A DNA stretch of 64,000 nucleotides from Streptomyces sp. CB02923 (GTDB lineage Bacteria > Actinomycetota > Actinomycetes > Streptomycetales > Streptomycetaceae), in assembly GCF_001905005.1 (NCBI RefSeq), contig NZ_LWKZ01000001.1, positions 623,775-687,774 of the forward strand, read 5' to 3'. Below the pieces are notes generated by a model that was not told where the DNA came from, did no database searches, and saw only the letters and a program-made list of their open reading frames with translations. This document shows positions 24,404 to 32,517 of the stretch, one piece after another; within the stretch, counting starts at the first letter, position 1, and the number at the start of each line of letters is the position of its first letter. Both the position numbers and the translations under genes were made by a program.

Positions 24404-25222
24404 TCAGAACAGCGTGCCCGCCTCCGGCGCCGCCAGCTCCTTGACCAGCTCCGGGCCGTTGTTGCGGACGTTGCTCACCTCGGACGGGACCGGGTACGCG
24501 CGCATCAGCCCGGCGGGCGGCGGCGCGAGCAGCGGCAGCAGGTCGTCCACGTCGGTACGGGCCGGGTCGAGCCAGGCGTCCCACTTGTCGGGCGTCATGA
24601 CCAGCGGCATCCGCGGGTGGATGTCGGCGAGCGCCTGCGGGCCCTCGCCGCCGTCCGCGTTCGCCAGCGGGGTGGTCTCGGCCTCGGTAGTGACGACCGT
24701 GCAGGTCACCCACCATGCCTGCGGATGGTCGTCGGGCAGCGTGCGGTCGCGCCAGAACTCGTACAGCCCGGCCAGCGCCATCACCTGGCCGTCCGCCGGG
24801 GTGACGAAGTACGGCTGCTTGCGGGGGCGCTTCTTCCTCCCCTGCTCCTCCAGCTGCCGTTCGGCCGCCGCCGTGACCCACTCGTAGTAGCCGTCGCCGG
24901 GCAGCAGGCAGCGGCGGGCCGCGAACGGCCGCCGGAACGAGGGCTTCTCGTGCACCGTCTCCGACCGCGCATTGATCATCTTCACCCCGACATCAGGCGA
25001 TTTCGCCCAGGACGGGACCAGCCCCCAGGTCAGTCTCCGCAGCTGGCGAACCGGACGGCGTTCTTCCGCGTCTTTAAGGGGACGTTCGAGCACCGCGTGG
25101 ACGTGCTTCGTCGGGGCGATGTTCCAGTCGGGCGCCAGGGTCTCCTCCGGCTCCCACTTCTCGACCTCGAAAAGCCCCGCCAGATCCTCGGGGCTGCGAC
25201 TCGCTGCATACCGTCCGCACAT
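24404..25222 (-). CDS. SRAP-domain abasic-site processing protein (YedK/HMCES)
   Basis: 272-residue SOS-response-associated peptidase family protein that crosslinks to abasic sites in single-stranded DNA through Cys2. The start MCGRYAASRSPEDL is decisive because Cys2 must become the N-terminus. The other active-site residues are visible: Asn in NIAPT, Glu in GYYEWV and His in HPRMPLV. Its ATG and next four codons form one copy of a 16-bp direct repeat found again at 28628, so an element seems to have integrated at this gene's start. Its present ribosome site GGAGGGG therefore comes from the inserted DNA. Confidence 0.93.
   Translation of the reverse strand: MCGRYAASRSPEDLAGLFEVEKWEPEETLAPDWNIAPTKHVHAVLERPLKDAEERRPVRQLRRLTWGLVPSWAKSPDVGVKMINARSETVHEKPSFRRPFAARRCLLPGDGYYEWVTAAAERQLEEQGRKKRPRKQPYFVTPADGQVMALAGLYEFWRDRTLPDDHPQAWWVTCTVVTTEAETTPLANADGGEGPQALADIHPRMPLVMTPDKWDAWLDPARTDVDDLLPLLAPPPAGLMRAYPVPSEVSNVRNNGPELVKELAAPEAGTLF
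25207..25222. repeat. attL-like copy of the 16-bp direct repeat
   Basis: CATACCGTCCGCACAT; read on the minus strand it is the start codon and first codons of the SRAP gene. It lies 35 bases from the stop of the integrase fragment, the usual position of an att site relative to an int gene. Confidence 0.75.
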
Positions 25223-25257
25223 CGTGAACCACCCCTCCGACCTGCGGATTCCCCGAG

Positions 25258-25476
25258 TCAGGCCGCCGTAGTCAGCACCAAGTCGGCACGGTGCTGGGTA
25301 ATCGCCACATCCATGACCGTGATGGCTCGCCCGGTCGAGTCCGGCGTGAGGTGGCCGTACGTGTCGGCCGTCTCGTTGATGGACTTGCGTCCGAGCCACC
25401 CGGACACGTCCAACAATGGCAGACCGCTGCTGAGCGCCGTCGAGGCGAACCGGTGCGTGACGTGTGCCGGGCGACG
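25258..25476 (-). pseudogene. Tyrosine recombinase (integrase), C-terminal fragment
   Basis: The last 72 codons encode a tyrosine-recombinase C-terminus: FASTALSSGLPLLDVSGWLG, then ETADTYGHLTPDS with the nucleophile tyrosine. The rest of the protein is missing; upstream the same frame is non-homologous. The HxxR arginine appears as threonine (HVTHRFAS) and the histidine of WLGHKS is arginine (WLGRKS), so the fragment is also decayed. It reads toward the left direct repeat, as an int gene next to its att site should. Confidence 0.8.
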
Positions 25477-25636
25477 GGTCCAGCAGGTACCCACTTCCCT
25501 TGCCCCGCCGCCCGGCAGGTCAGCAGGCCCTATGGCGGGCGGATGGACGCTTGGCCGTTCCGCCAAGCAATCCCGGAGTCCCGAAGCGAAGCGACAGCCC
25601 CGGCCCGAGATAGGCCGAGGCATCTTTACCGAGGAC

Positions 25637-26122
25637 CTACCGCAACGGACACTCTGGTTCCGGCCCGGCCTGGTTCGGAGAACAGCACACCAGAGCCAGA
25701 GACAGGAACGAGGGCCGTTCGAGGTAGAAGCCATGCGACACGTCGCCACCCCGCTCCAGGCGTTCGGTGGCGGAGCTGACGAGTATCGCCAGTCGCGTCG
25801 TGTCGCGGTCCGTCTCGGACGCGAACCGGGGCGCGTAAGCGGCGAGCTGTTCCCCGAGCCATTGCGCGGCTTCCTTCGGCTCGTCCCAGGTGCCCCGTAC
25901 CAGCCTGCCGGGCTTGACGAGCCAATAGGCCGTCTCCAGCGGCGGCAGGTCCACGACGGGGAACTCTGTCCGCACCTCTCGATAGCGTTCAACCAGCCGC
26001 TTCCCTGCGGTGTCGTCGTCACCCGCCGGAGCCGGGGGCGGATCAGGCTGGGGAGGCCGCCGCAATGCCTCCTCGTCGAACCGCTTTTTGGAGCCGGTCC
26101 ACAGATAGCCGTGGTAGTGCAA
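25637..26122 (-). CDS. Hypothetical protein of the integrated element
   Basis: 161-residue protein starting MHYHGYLWTGSKKRFDEEAL. It has a coherent amino-acid composition with hydrophobic, helical segments (LETAYWLVKPGRLVRGTWDEPKEAAQWLGEQLAAYAP), unlike a shadow frame. No domain is recognised. Its 3' end lies about 160 bases from the integrase fragment, so the deletion that removed most of the integrase probably fell between them and the last residues (after about 140) may not be native. A link to the neighbouring regulatory genes is only positional. Confidence 0.6.
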   Translation of the reverse strand: MHYHGYLWTGSKKRFDEEALRRPPQPDPPPAPAGDDDTAGKRLVERYREVRTEFPVVDLPPLETAYWLVKPGRLVRGTWDEPKEAAQWLGEQLAAYAPRFASETDRDTTRLAILVSSATERLERGGDVSHGFYLERPSFLSLALVCCSPNQAGPEPECPLR

Positions 26123-26201
26123 CTGATGATCCTCGCCAGAGCAGTTGAAGACGGCCCCCGCCTCCCCAGAGAACAGAGGCCGCCAGCCAGGGAGCGGCCA
26201 T

Positions 26202-26432
26202 TCAGGCCGAGAGGCCGAAGCGGGCCGGGTCGATACCGGCCGCGGCCAGCTCGGCGGTGGTGAACCTCAGCGGCTCCGCACCGGGCCGCTTGCCGTCACC
26301 CAGCGCCCACGCGTCGGGGCCGATCTTCGCGAGGGTCGCGCAGGACTCGCCGTCCGGGTGCGTGTTGCCTCCGCACGCCTTGAGGAACGTGACTCCGTCG
26401 ATGGGCAGGCTGTAAAGGTCGGTTCGGGACAT
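26202..26432 (-). CDS. DUF397-like small protein
   Basis: 76-residue protein from ATG 26432 (MSRTDLYSLPIDGVTFLKACGGN), following a GCAGGAAGG ribosome site. It resembles the small DUF397/AbaA-type proteins found beside XRE regulators in Streptomyces: a short N-terminal phrase, a cysteine-containing centre (GESCATLAKIGPDAWALGD) and an acidic end. Family members often modulate or are paired with a WhiJ-type regulator; that gene is two positions upstream here. The family match is loose, so the assignment is tentative. Confidence 0.6.
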   Translation of the reverse strand: MSRTDLYSLPIDGVTFLKACGGNTHPDGESCATLAKIGPDAWALGDGKRPGAEPLRFTTAELAAAGIDPARFGLSA

Positions 26433-26469
26433 GGGTGCGCCTTCCTGCGAGATCAGTGAAGGGGCAGGC

Positions 26470-26784
26470 TCAGAACGGGTACTGCTCCGGCTTCCGCACG
26501 TACACAACCCCAGGGGCAAGAGCCGTCGCGGACTCCCGGAAGAGTTCGTCCAGCATCGGCCTGGGACCGTCCCGCATGGCATTCGTCAGACTCTCGGCCA
26601 ATAGAGTGGCCTCGGACGGAAGCAGGACCATTTCTGTGTCTGCCATGTGCCGACCGTTCTTCGTCAACCACATCGGGACACGAATGTTCCCATCATCATC
26701 CCGGTACGCCTGACGGCTCGGAATCGGGTCCATCCGCCAACCCTGCGGGACTCCCTGCCTGTGGCTCTTCGGTTCGGTCGGCAT
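26470..26784 (-). CDS. Hypothetical protein between the XRE regulator and the DUF397-like gene
   Basis: 104-residue protein with a plausible composition and no recognised domain. It has a basic N-terminus (MPTEPKSHRQGVPQGWRMDP), a central stretch IRVPMWLTKNGRHMADTEMVLLPSEATLLAESLTNAM and a C-terminal VVYVRKPEQYPF. It lies 32 bases downstream of the XRE gene in the same direction, so it is probably co-transcribed with it. Nothing suggests a membrane or secreted location. Confidence 0.6.
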   Translation of the reverse strand: MPTEPKSHRQGVPQGWRMDPIPSRQAYRDDDGNIRVPMWLTKNGRHMADTEMVLLPSEATLLAESLTNAMRDGPRPMLDELFRESATALAPGVVYVRKPEQYPF

Positions 26785-26816
26785 GAGTACATCCTCGGGC
26801 CACCACGGCGAATCCT

Positions 26817-27647
26817 CTAGTCCGTTTCCTGTTGCCTCAAGAAGTCACCACGGATGCCTGCCACGAGGTCCCGCATGTCGTCGCCGGTAACAGCCACTCG
26901 CTCGAATTTCTGGAACTTGCGCAGGTACAGGTCGATATCTGGAAGCTCGGTAGTGGTGATCTCCGCGTGCGGTACTTCGACAGTGGCCAGCCGAGCATCG
27001 AAGAGGACGAATGCCGATGTAGGCAATCCTGGCTTGCCTCCTCGTTGCGGAATCACACCGATGGCGATGTTAGGGAATCTCGACATGCTGATGATTTTGT
27101 CTAACTGCATTGCCATCGACCGCGCCCCGATGATCTCCCAGCGGAGCACTGATTCTGTGATAAGAAAACGGAAACTTCGCCCCTCTTGGTGCAGCACATC
27201 GTGCCGCTTGAGCCGAGCGCCGACCATCTTCTCTAGTGCATCTTCGGTAAGATCCCAGTCTTTGAGGATTCCCCTCACATATTCGGGAGTCTGAAGCAGC
27301 CCGGGGATGCATGACGGCTGAAACAGCCTGAGCAGCGTTGTACTGGCCTCAATGGCCCTGATCTCTTCCTGATGCTTGTGGAGTCCCGAGCGCCGGTAGA
27401 TGCGCCACGCGGTAGCCTCCGTGGCTACCTGCCGGGCAACCTCCATGAGCCGAACCTTCGCCTCCCCCGAGACTTCCAAGACCGTCAGAATGCGTTCTAC
27501 GTCGATGATGCTGGGGGCCAGTACCCCGTTTTCAAGCTTGCTGAGTTTGCTCGGCGACATGGCAGCGCCACGGGCCACGACTTTGGCCTGCTTTCCGCCG
27601 GCCTCTCGCAGTTCCCGCAGCGACTGCCCGATATCAACGCTGTTCAC
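26817..27647 (-). CDS. WhiJ-like XRE regulator with DUF5753 domain
   Basis: 276-residue regulator with an N-terminal helix-turn-helix (residues about 8-62, AKVVARGAAMSPSKLSKLENG) and a DUF5753 sensor part (about 95-270, IPGLLQTPEYVRGIL, RFPNIAIGVIPQRGG). This is the WhiJ type of regulator that Streptomyces holds in many copies, commonly next to DUF397 genes, and some affect development and antibiotic production. GTG 27647 overlaps the upstream DUF6879 stop as GTGA. Base composition is clearly lower in GC than the core genes. Confidence 0.9.
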   Translation of the reverse strand: MNSVDIGQSLRELREAGGKQAKVVARGAAMSPSKLSKLENGVLAPSIIDVERILTVLEVSGEAKVRLMEVARQVATEATAWRIYRRSGLHKHQEEIRAIEASTTLLRLFQPSCIPGLLQTPEYVRGILKDWDLTEDALEKMVGARLKRHDVLHQEGRSFRFLITESVLRWEIIGARSMAMQLDKIISMSRFPNIAIGVIPQRGGKPGLPTSAFVLFDARLATVEVPHAEITTTELPDIDLYLRKFQKFERVAVTGDDMRDLVAGIRGDFLRQQETD

Positions 27648-28162
27648 TCGCCGTGCTGCGCCCACCAGTCGGAGAACGGCACAGCTTGTCGCATCGCGAC
27701 ATTCCGAATTTCGATCCATTCGGACGCTTCGGGCTGTAGCTCAGCTCCGAGGAACCTTCCATTCTCGACGTAGTTCATCGAGGCTACCTGGGATTCGTCG
27801 AACATCCAGAAATCCGGTACGCCGTAAACCGGGTTGCCCTGGTCGGTGGTGTCGAGAATGAAGAACTCTTCCCCCGCCTTCTGATTTTTGACGTAGCCCC
27901 ATCCGAGTTCGAATCGAAGGTAATCCGTAAGCGGTCGCGAGACCACGTGGACGCGATACATGCGCTTACCCGCTTCGATGTTTGCGCGTACGTCGTCCAC
28001 CCACTGCTGGTTGTACTCGGCAGGCTGAGATTCACCGGCCAGGAAAGCACGGATCATTTCCGGGTTGGATGAACCGCTGTAATCGTCCAGCGCTTCCAGC
28101 CGAAACGCTTCCCGCTCGAAGGTGGTGAAGAGTTTCCCGAACTCATCCGTTGAGATATTCAC
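27644..28162 (-). CDS. DUF6879-family protein
   Basis: 172-residue protein with the pattern of the DUF6879 family: an early FEREAFRLEALDDYS segment, a central MYRVHVVSRPLTDYLRFELGWGYVKNQKAGE, and FWMFDESQVASMNYVENGRFLGAE before the end. These proteins are typically coded beside WhiJ-type regulators. It is translationally coupled at both ends: its start overlaps the small upstream gene by 20 bases and its stop overlaps the XRE gene. No catalytic residues are known for the family. Confidence 0.85.
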   Translation of the reverse strand: MNISTDEFGKLFTTFEREAFRLEALDDYSGSSNPEMIRAFLAGESQPAEYNQQWVDDVRANIEAGKRMYRVHVVSRPLTDYLRFELGWGYVKNQKAGEEFFILDTTDQGNPVYGVPDFWMFDESQVASMNYVENGRFLGAELQPEASEWIEIRNVAMRQAVPFSDWWAQHGE

Positions 28163-28349
28163 GGGCGTACCTCTCGATGATGTGGGCGGGGATGCGGACT
28201 ACGGACTCCCCCGCCGGAACGTCGATTCCAGCCGTCTCCGCTTCGCTGGTGTTGTACCCCTGGACAAGTAAGTCACCGGTGCCGTCAACGGCGTACAGGG
28301 TGGCGCAGGTGCCGCCCTCGCATTCACCGACGAGTCGCCTGGCGGGCAT
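28143..28349 (-). CDS. Small protein heading the WhiJ-like operon
   Basis: 68-residue protein from ATG 28349, preceded by AGGGGGAAG. The N-terminal part MPARRLVGECEGGTCATLYAVD contains a C-x4-C pair, and the end is acidic and helical (RIPAHIIERYAREYLNG). Such short proteins head DUF6879-XRE cassettes in other streptomycetes as far as I recall. It is the first gene of the run, coupled to the DUF6879 gene. Function unknown; the paired cysteines could bind metal or respond to redox. Confidence 0.7.
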   Translation of the reverse strand: MPARRLVGECEGGTCATLYAVDGTGDLLVQGYNTSEAETAGIDVPAGESVVRIPAHIIERYAREYLNG

Positions 28350-28544
28350 GTCTTCCCCCTGATGTGAGGTTGTGTGTCCGATGCTCCCGAGCGCGTGACA
28401 GGGGGTCAAGGTGTGCCAGTTGAGAGAACAGGAAACCGCGCTCCCCGGCAGAGCGTCTTGGTCAGCACGACACCATCGCAGTGCCCCCGACCACTCCGAA
28501 ACGGACTCCACCAAACCCAGCACGGAGTCAGCACGGGTACGCAA

Positions 28545-28570
28545 AGAGCCCCGTAACGAACCGGGGCTCT
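28545..28570. terminator. Hairpin near the right end of the element
   Basis: AGAGCCCCG (28545-28553) pairs with CGGGGCTCT (28562-28570) around an 8-base loop. No gene ends here now, so it may be left over from a lost rightward gene or insulate the element. Confidence 0.6.
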
Positions 28571-28627
28571 GAGCCTGTGACCTGCGGGGCTGGAGTCACA
28601 GGGGAGTCGTGTTAGCTGGACGGCTTC

Positions 28628-28643
28628 CATACCGTCCGCACAT
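28628..28643. repeat. attR-like copy of the 16-bp direct repeat
   Basis: CATACCGTCCGCACAT, identical to 25207-25222, in direct orientation. The flanking bases differ on both sides, so the identity is limited to the 16 bp. Confidence 0.75.
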
Positions 28644-28678
28644 GTATGCCACAGTGCCACGCCACACCAAGGGGAGAG

Positions 28679-29392
28679 ATGGACACCGGTCATATCACCG
28701 ACGTATGGGACAGGGTTTTCGGCATCCAGCCCGACCCGCCGCCCTGGCTCGTCGTCGTCACCGCGGTGCTCGCCCTCGGCGCCATCGCGCCGTACCGCGC
28801 CTGGCGGCTGTCCCGTAACGCCATCACCATCGCCCACGAGGGCGGGCACGGGCTCATCGCCCTGCTCAGCGGGCGCCGGCTGTCCGGCATCCGGCTGCAC
28901 TCGGACACCTCGGGGCTGACGGTCTCGCGCGGCAAGCCGACCGGCCTCGGCATGATCCTCACCGCGGCCGCCGGATACATCACCCCGTCCCTGCTCGGAC
29001 TCCTGGGCGCCTGGCTGCTGGCCTCCGGGCACATCACGGCGCTGCTGTGGGGCGCCACCGCGCTGCTCGCCGCGATGCTGCTGATGATCCGCAACGCGTA
29101 CGGCGTGCTGACCGTCGTGCTCGCCGGGGCCGCCTTCTTCCTCGTCTCCTGGCTGACCGCCCCCGACGTGCAGGCGGCGTTCGCGTACGCGGTGGTGTGG
29201 TTCCTGCTGCTGGGCGGCGTGCGGCCGCCCTTCGAACTCCAGGGCAAGCGGCGCCGCGGCCGGGCCGGGGACTCCGACCCCGACCAGCTGGCCCGGCTCA
29301 CCCGCCTACCGGCGGCCGTCTGGCTGGGGCTCTTCCACCTGGTGACGCTCTGCTCGCTGGCCGGCGGCGGGCGCTGGCTGCTCAACCTCTGA
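28679..29392 (+). CDS. M50-like membrane metalloprotease
   Basis: 237-residue integral membrane protein with about six hydrophobic segments. The zinc motif HEGGH is at residues 53-57 ([19 protein letters not shown]), matching the HExxH of site-2-type (M50B-like) proteases, and a later RNAYGVL may supply the third ligand region. ATG 28679 is preceded by GGGGAGAG. Substrate unknown; such proteins may cut membrane-bound regulators. If the element were removed, it would lie divergently from the SRAP gene with about 35 bases between starts. Confidence 0.82.
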   Translation: MDTGHITDVWDRVFGIQPDPPPWLVVVTAVLALGAIAPYRAWRLSRNAITIAHEGGHGLIALLSGRRLSGIRLHSDTSGLTVSRGKPTGLGMILTAAAGYITPSLLGLLGAWLLASGHITALLWGATALLAAMLLMIRNAYGVLTVVLAGAAFFLVSWLTAPDVQAAFAYAVVWFLLLGGVRPPFELQGKRRRGRAGDSDPDQLARLTRLPAAVWLGLFHLVTLCSLAGGGRWLLNL

Positions 29393-29661
29393 GCCGGTTC
29401 CGGCCGCGCGCCGGAGCCCGCGCGAGCCGGTGCGGGCCGCAGGTCGGCCCCCATTCCGATCCGATGCGGACCGCAGACCGGTGCCCGCTCCGAGGCCCCG
29501 AGGGCCGTGCGCCGGAGCCCGCCGGACGCGCCCCGGAGCGCGAGGCCGGGAGCGCGGCGCCGGACAGTGACCCGGCCTGCACTATCAGTGCCGTGTTTCC
29601 TGCAGGTTGCGCCACTTTTGATCAAGATCTGCACCCCGTCTCAGCCATTAAAGTGAGGGAC

Positions 29662-31029
29662 ATGACCGAGAGCCCCGTGCATCCCGCCCTCTGGCCCGCC
29701 CCCGTCGCTGCCGGAGCGGTCGACGCCACCGTCACCGTGCCCGGCTCCAAATCGGTCACCAACCGTGGCCTCGTCCTCGCCGCCCTGTCCTCCGAACCCG
29801 GCTGGCTGCGCCGCCCGCTGCGCTCGCGCGACACCCTGCTGATGGCCGAGGCGCTGCGCACCATGGGCGTCGGCATCGAGGAGACCGCCCCCTCCAGCGA
29901 CGCCTCGACGGCCGGCGCGGACGGCGGCGGCGGTGAGGCGTGGCGGGTGATCCCGGCCGGACTGCACGGCCCGGCCACCGTCGACGTCGGCAACGCCGGT
30001 ACGGTCATGCGCTTCCTGCCCCCGGTCGCGGCCCTCGCCGACGGCCCCATCCGTTTCGACGGCGACCCGCGCTCCTACGAGCGCCCGCTCGACGGCGTGA
30101 TCAACGCGCTGCGCTCGCTCGGCGCCCGTATCGACGACGACGGCCGCGGCGCGCTGCCCATGACGGTCCACGGCGGCGGGGCCCTGGACGGCGGCGCCGT
30201 GGAGATCGACGCCTCGTCCTCGTCCCAGTTCGTCAGCGCGCTGCTGCTGTCCGCGCCGCGCTTCAACCAGGGCGTCGAGGTACGGCACGTCGGCTCGGCG
30301 CTGCCCTCGATGCCGCACATCCGGATGACCGTCGACATGCTGCGCAGCGTCGGCGCCCAGGTGGACACCCCCGAGTCGGGCGGCGAGCCGAACGTCTGGC
30401 GGGTCACCCCCGGCGCGCTGCTGGGCCGTGACCTGATCGTCGAACCGGACCTGTCCAACGCCCAGCCGTTCCTGGCCGCGGCGCTGGTCACCGGCGGCCG
30501 GGTCACCATCCCCGACTGGCCCGAGCGCACCACCCAGCCCGGTGACGCGCTGCGCGAGATCTTCACCGCCATGGGAGGGTCCTGCGAGCTGACCGAGCGC
30601 GGGCTGACCTTCACCGGCACCGGCCGCGTCCAGGGCATCGACGTGGACCTGAGCGAGGTCGGCGAGCTGACCCCGGGCATCGCAGCGGTCGCCGCCCTCG
30701 CCGACTCCCCCTCCACCCTGCGCGGCGTCGCCCATCTGCGCCTCCACGAGACCGACCGGCTGGCCGCGCTCACCAAGGAGATCAACGAGCTGGGCGGCGA
30801 CGTCACGGAGACCGAGGACGGCCTGCACATCCGGCCGCGCGCGCTGCACGGCGGCATCTTCCACACGTACGAGGACCACCGGCTGGCCACCGCCGCCGCG
30901 ATCATCGGCCTGGCCGTACCGGGCGTACAGGTCGAGAACGTGGCGACGACCGCCAAGACGCTCCCCGACTTCCCCGCCCTGTGGACCGGGATGCTGGGCG
31001 AAGCGGCGGCCCCCGCCCGGAGAGGCTGA
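29662..31029 (+). CDS. aroA: 3-phosphoshikimate 1-carboxyvinyltransferase (EPSP synthase)
   Basis: 455-residue enzyme of the shikimate pathway that joins phosphoenolpyruvate to shikimate-3-phosphate. Motifs in order: [31 protein letters not shown] (PEP and glyphosate site), [36 protein letters not shown] and the C-terminal [15 protein letters not shown] 29662 follows GAGGGA; the open frame runs far upstream without coding character. It is followed after 13 bases by rsgA, so both are likely on one transcript. Confidence 0.97.
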   Translation: MTESPVHPALWPAPVAAGAVDATVTVPGSKSVTNRGLVLAALSSEPGWLRRPLRSRDTLLMAEALRTMGVGIEETAPSSDASTAGADGGGGEAWRVIPAGLHGPATVDVGNAGTVMRFLPPVAALADGPIRFDGDPRSYERPLDGVINALRSLGARIDDDGRGALPMTVHGGGALDGGAVEIDASSSSQFVSALLLSAPRFNQGVEVRHVGSALPSMPHIRMTVDMLRSVGAQVDTPESGGEPNVWRVTPGALLGRDLIVEPDLSNAQPFLAAALVTGGRVTIPDWPERTTQPGDALREIFTAMGGSCELTERGLTFTGTGRVQGIDVDLSEVGELTPGIAAVAALADSPSTLRGVAHLRLHETDRLAALTKEINELGGDVTETEDGLHIRPRALHGGIFHTYEDHRLATAAAIIGLAVPGVQVENVATTAKTLPDFPALWTGMLGEAAAPARRG

Positions 31030-31042
31030 GGCTCCTTCGACC

Positions 31043-32050
31043 ATGCGCCGCTACGGCAAGAACCCCGACGAGGACGACATCCGCGTCCGCCCCAACCGCA
31101 AGGGCAACCGCCCCCGTACCAACATCCGGCCCAAGCACGAGGACGCCAGCGAGGGCCTGGTCCTGACCGTCGACCGCGGCCGGACCACCTGTCTCATCGA
31201 GGACCGCACGGTCATCGCGATGAAGGCCCGCGAACTGGGCCGCAAGTCCGTCGTCGTCGGCGACCTGGTCGCGGTCGTCGGTGACCTGTCCGGCGCGAAG
31301 GACACCCTCGCGCGGATCGTCCGGGTCGAGCCGCGCAGTTCCACGCTGCGGCGTACGGCGGACGACGACGACCCGTTCGAGCGCGTCGTCGTCGCCAACG
31401 CCGACCAGCTCGCGATCGTCACCGCGCTCGCCGACCCGGAGCCGCGGCCGCGGCTGATCGACCGCTGCCTGGTCGCCGCGTACGACGCGGGCCTGGACCC
31501 GCTGCTGGTGCTGACCAAGTCCGACCTCGCCTCTCCCGACTCCCTCCTGGAGTCCTACGGCACGCTCGGCGTCCCGTACATCGTCACCAACCGCGACGAA
31601 CTCACCGACGGCACCGCCGCCGACCGGGTACGCGAGCGGCTGCGCGGACACATGACCGCCTTCGTCGGGCACTCCGGCGTCGGCAAGACCACGCTCGTCA
31701 ACGCGCTGGTGCCGGACCGCAAGCGGGCCACCGGCCACGTCAACGCGGTCACCGGCCGCGGCCGGCACACGACCACCTCCGCCCTCGCGCTCCCCCTGCC
31801 CGACGACTCCGGCTGGGTCATCGACACGCCCGGCGTCCGCTCCTTCGGCCTCCACCACGTGGACCCGGCCCGGGTCGTCCTCGCCTTCCCCGACCTGGTG
31901 CCCGGCACCGCCGACTGCCCTCGCGCGTGCAGCCACGACGAGCCGGACTGCGCCCTGGACCAGTGGGTGGCCGACGGCCACGCGGATCCGGCGCGTCTGT
32001 ACTCGCTACGCCGTCTGCTGGCCACACGGGAGCGACGCGAAGGGGACTGA
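31043..32050 (+). CDS. rsgA: Ribosome small-subunit-dependent GTPase RsgA
   Basis: 335-residue circularly permuted GTPase that helps late 30S maturation. An N-terminal OB-fold part is followed by the GTPase motifs in permuted order: TKSD (G4), GHSGVGKTTLVNAL (G1), then DTPGVRSFG (G3). The zinc-binding end is seen as CPRACSHDEPDCAL. It overlaps nothing but is only 13 bases after aroA, a pairing that is common in actinobacteria though the two functions are unrelated. Confidence 0.95.
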   Translation: MRRYGKNPDEDDIRVRPNRKGNRPRTNIRPKHEDASEGLVLTVDRGRTTCLIEDRTVIAMKARELGRKSVVVGDLVAVVGDLSGAKDTLARIVRVEPRSSTLRRTADDDDPFERVVVANADQLAIVTALADPEPRPRLIDRCLVAAYDAGLDPLLVLTKSDLASPDSLLESYGTLGVPYIVTNRDELTDGTAADRVRERLRGHMTAFVGHSGVGKTTLVNALVPDRKRATGHVNAVTGRGRHTTTSALALPLPDDSGWVIDTPGVRSFGLHHVDPARVVLAFPDLVPGTADCPRACSHDEPDCALDQWVADGHADPARLYSLRRLLATRERREGD

Positions 32051-32140
32051 CCGCCCGGGTTTGCTGCCCTGCGGCCGAGGTAAATGCATAATCACACCAA
32101 GGCTGGCGAAGCGGTCACGGACCGTACGGAGGCAATGGAC

Positions 32141-32464
32141 ATGGCGTGGCTGCTCGTCGTGGTGGCAGGGCTCCTGGAGACCGGTTTCGCGGTCTGTCTC
32201 AAGCTCTCCCACGGCTTCACCCGGCTCTGGCCCACCGTCGCCTTCGCGTGCTTCGCCCTCGGCAGCTTCGGCCTGCTCACCCTCTCGCTGAAGAAGCTGG
32301 ACGTGGGCCCGGCCTACGCGGTGTGGACCGGCATCGGCGCCGCCGGCACCGCCATCTACGGCATGATCTTCCTCGGCGACCTCGTCTCCACCCTCAAGCT
32401 GGTGTCCATCTCCTTCGTCATCGTCGGCGTCATCGGCCTCCAGTTGTCGGGCTCCGCGCACTAG
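32141..32464 (+). CDS. Small multidrug resistance (SMR) family transporter
   Basis: 107-residue protein with four membrane helices and the SMR hallmark glutamate (E13 in LLVVVAGLLETGFAV), which couples proton and substrate movement. The phrase GPAYAVWTGIGAAGTAIYGM is typical of the SugE/EmrE group. ATG 32141 is chosen because it gives the standard SMR length and lies nine bases after CGGAGG; an ATG at 32135 is also possible. SMR proteins work as dimers and export cations such as guanidinium or quaternary amines. A TetR gene is convergent. Confidence 0.92.
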   Translation: MAWLLVVVAGLLETGFAVCLKLSHGFTRLWPTVAFACFALGSFGLLTLSLKKLDVGPAYAVWTGIGAAGTAIYGMIFLGDLVSTLKLVSISFVIVGVIGLQLSGSAH

Positions 32465-32517
32465 GAGCTGTCGGGCTCCGCGCCGGGCCCGTGGTGGTCA
32501 GGGGCGGTGGACGGCGG

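Larger units (their letters stand above)
25207..28643. mobile_element. Remnant integrated element bounded by 16-bp direct repeats
   Basis: A perfect 16-bp direct repeat, CATACCGTCCGCACAT, lies at 25207-25222 (inside the SRAP gene start) and at 28628-28643 (just before the M50-like gene). Between them lie a recombinase C-terminal fragment pointing at the left repeat, and a set of lower-GC accessory regulatory genes. No replication or transfer gene remains, so it is probably a decayed integrative element about 3.4 kb long. The functions of flanking genes suggest SRAP and the M50-like gene were once divergent neighbours. Confidence 0.75.
28350..28678. other. Right end of the element, no gene seen
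   Basis: This stretch holds the promoter region of the WhiJ-like operon, a terminator hairpin (28545-28570) and the right repeat (28628-28643). Short open frames on both strands lack coding character. The 35 bases between the repeat and the next gene carry only its ribosome site (AAGGGGAGAG). Confidence 0.6.

Noticed and set aside
32051..32140. Possible guanidine riboswitch before the SMR gene
   Set aside because: A single small hairpin CGGTC-ACG-GACCG is present, but the paired ACGR-loop hairpins of guanidine-II or the pseudoknot of guanidine-III could not be recognised.
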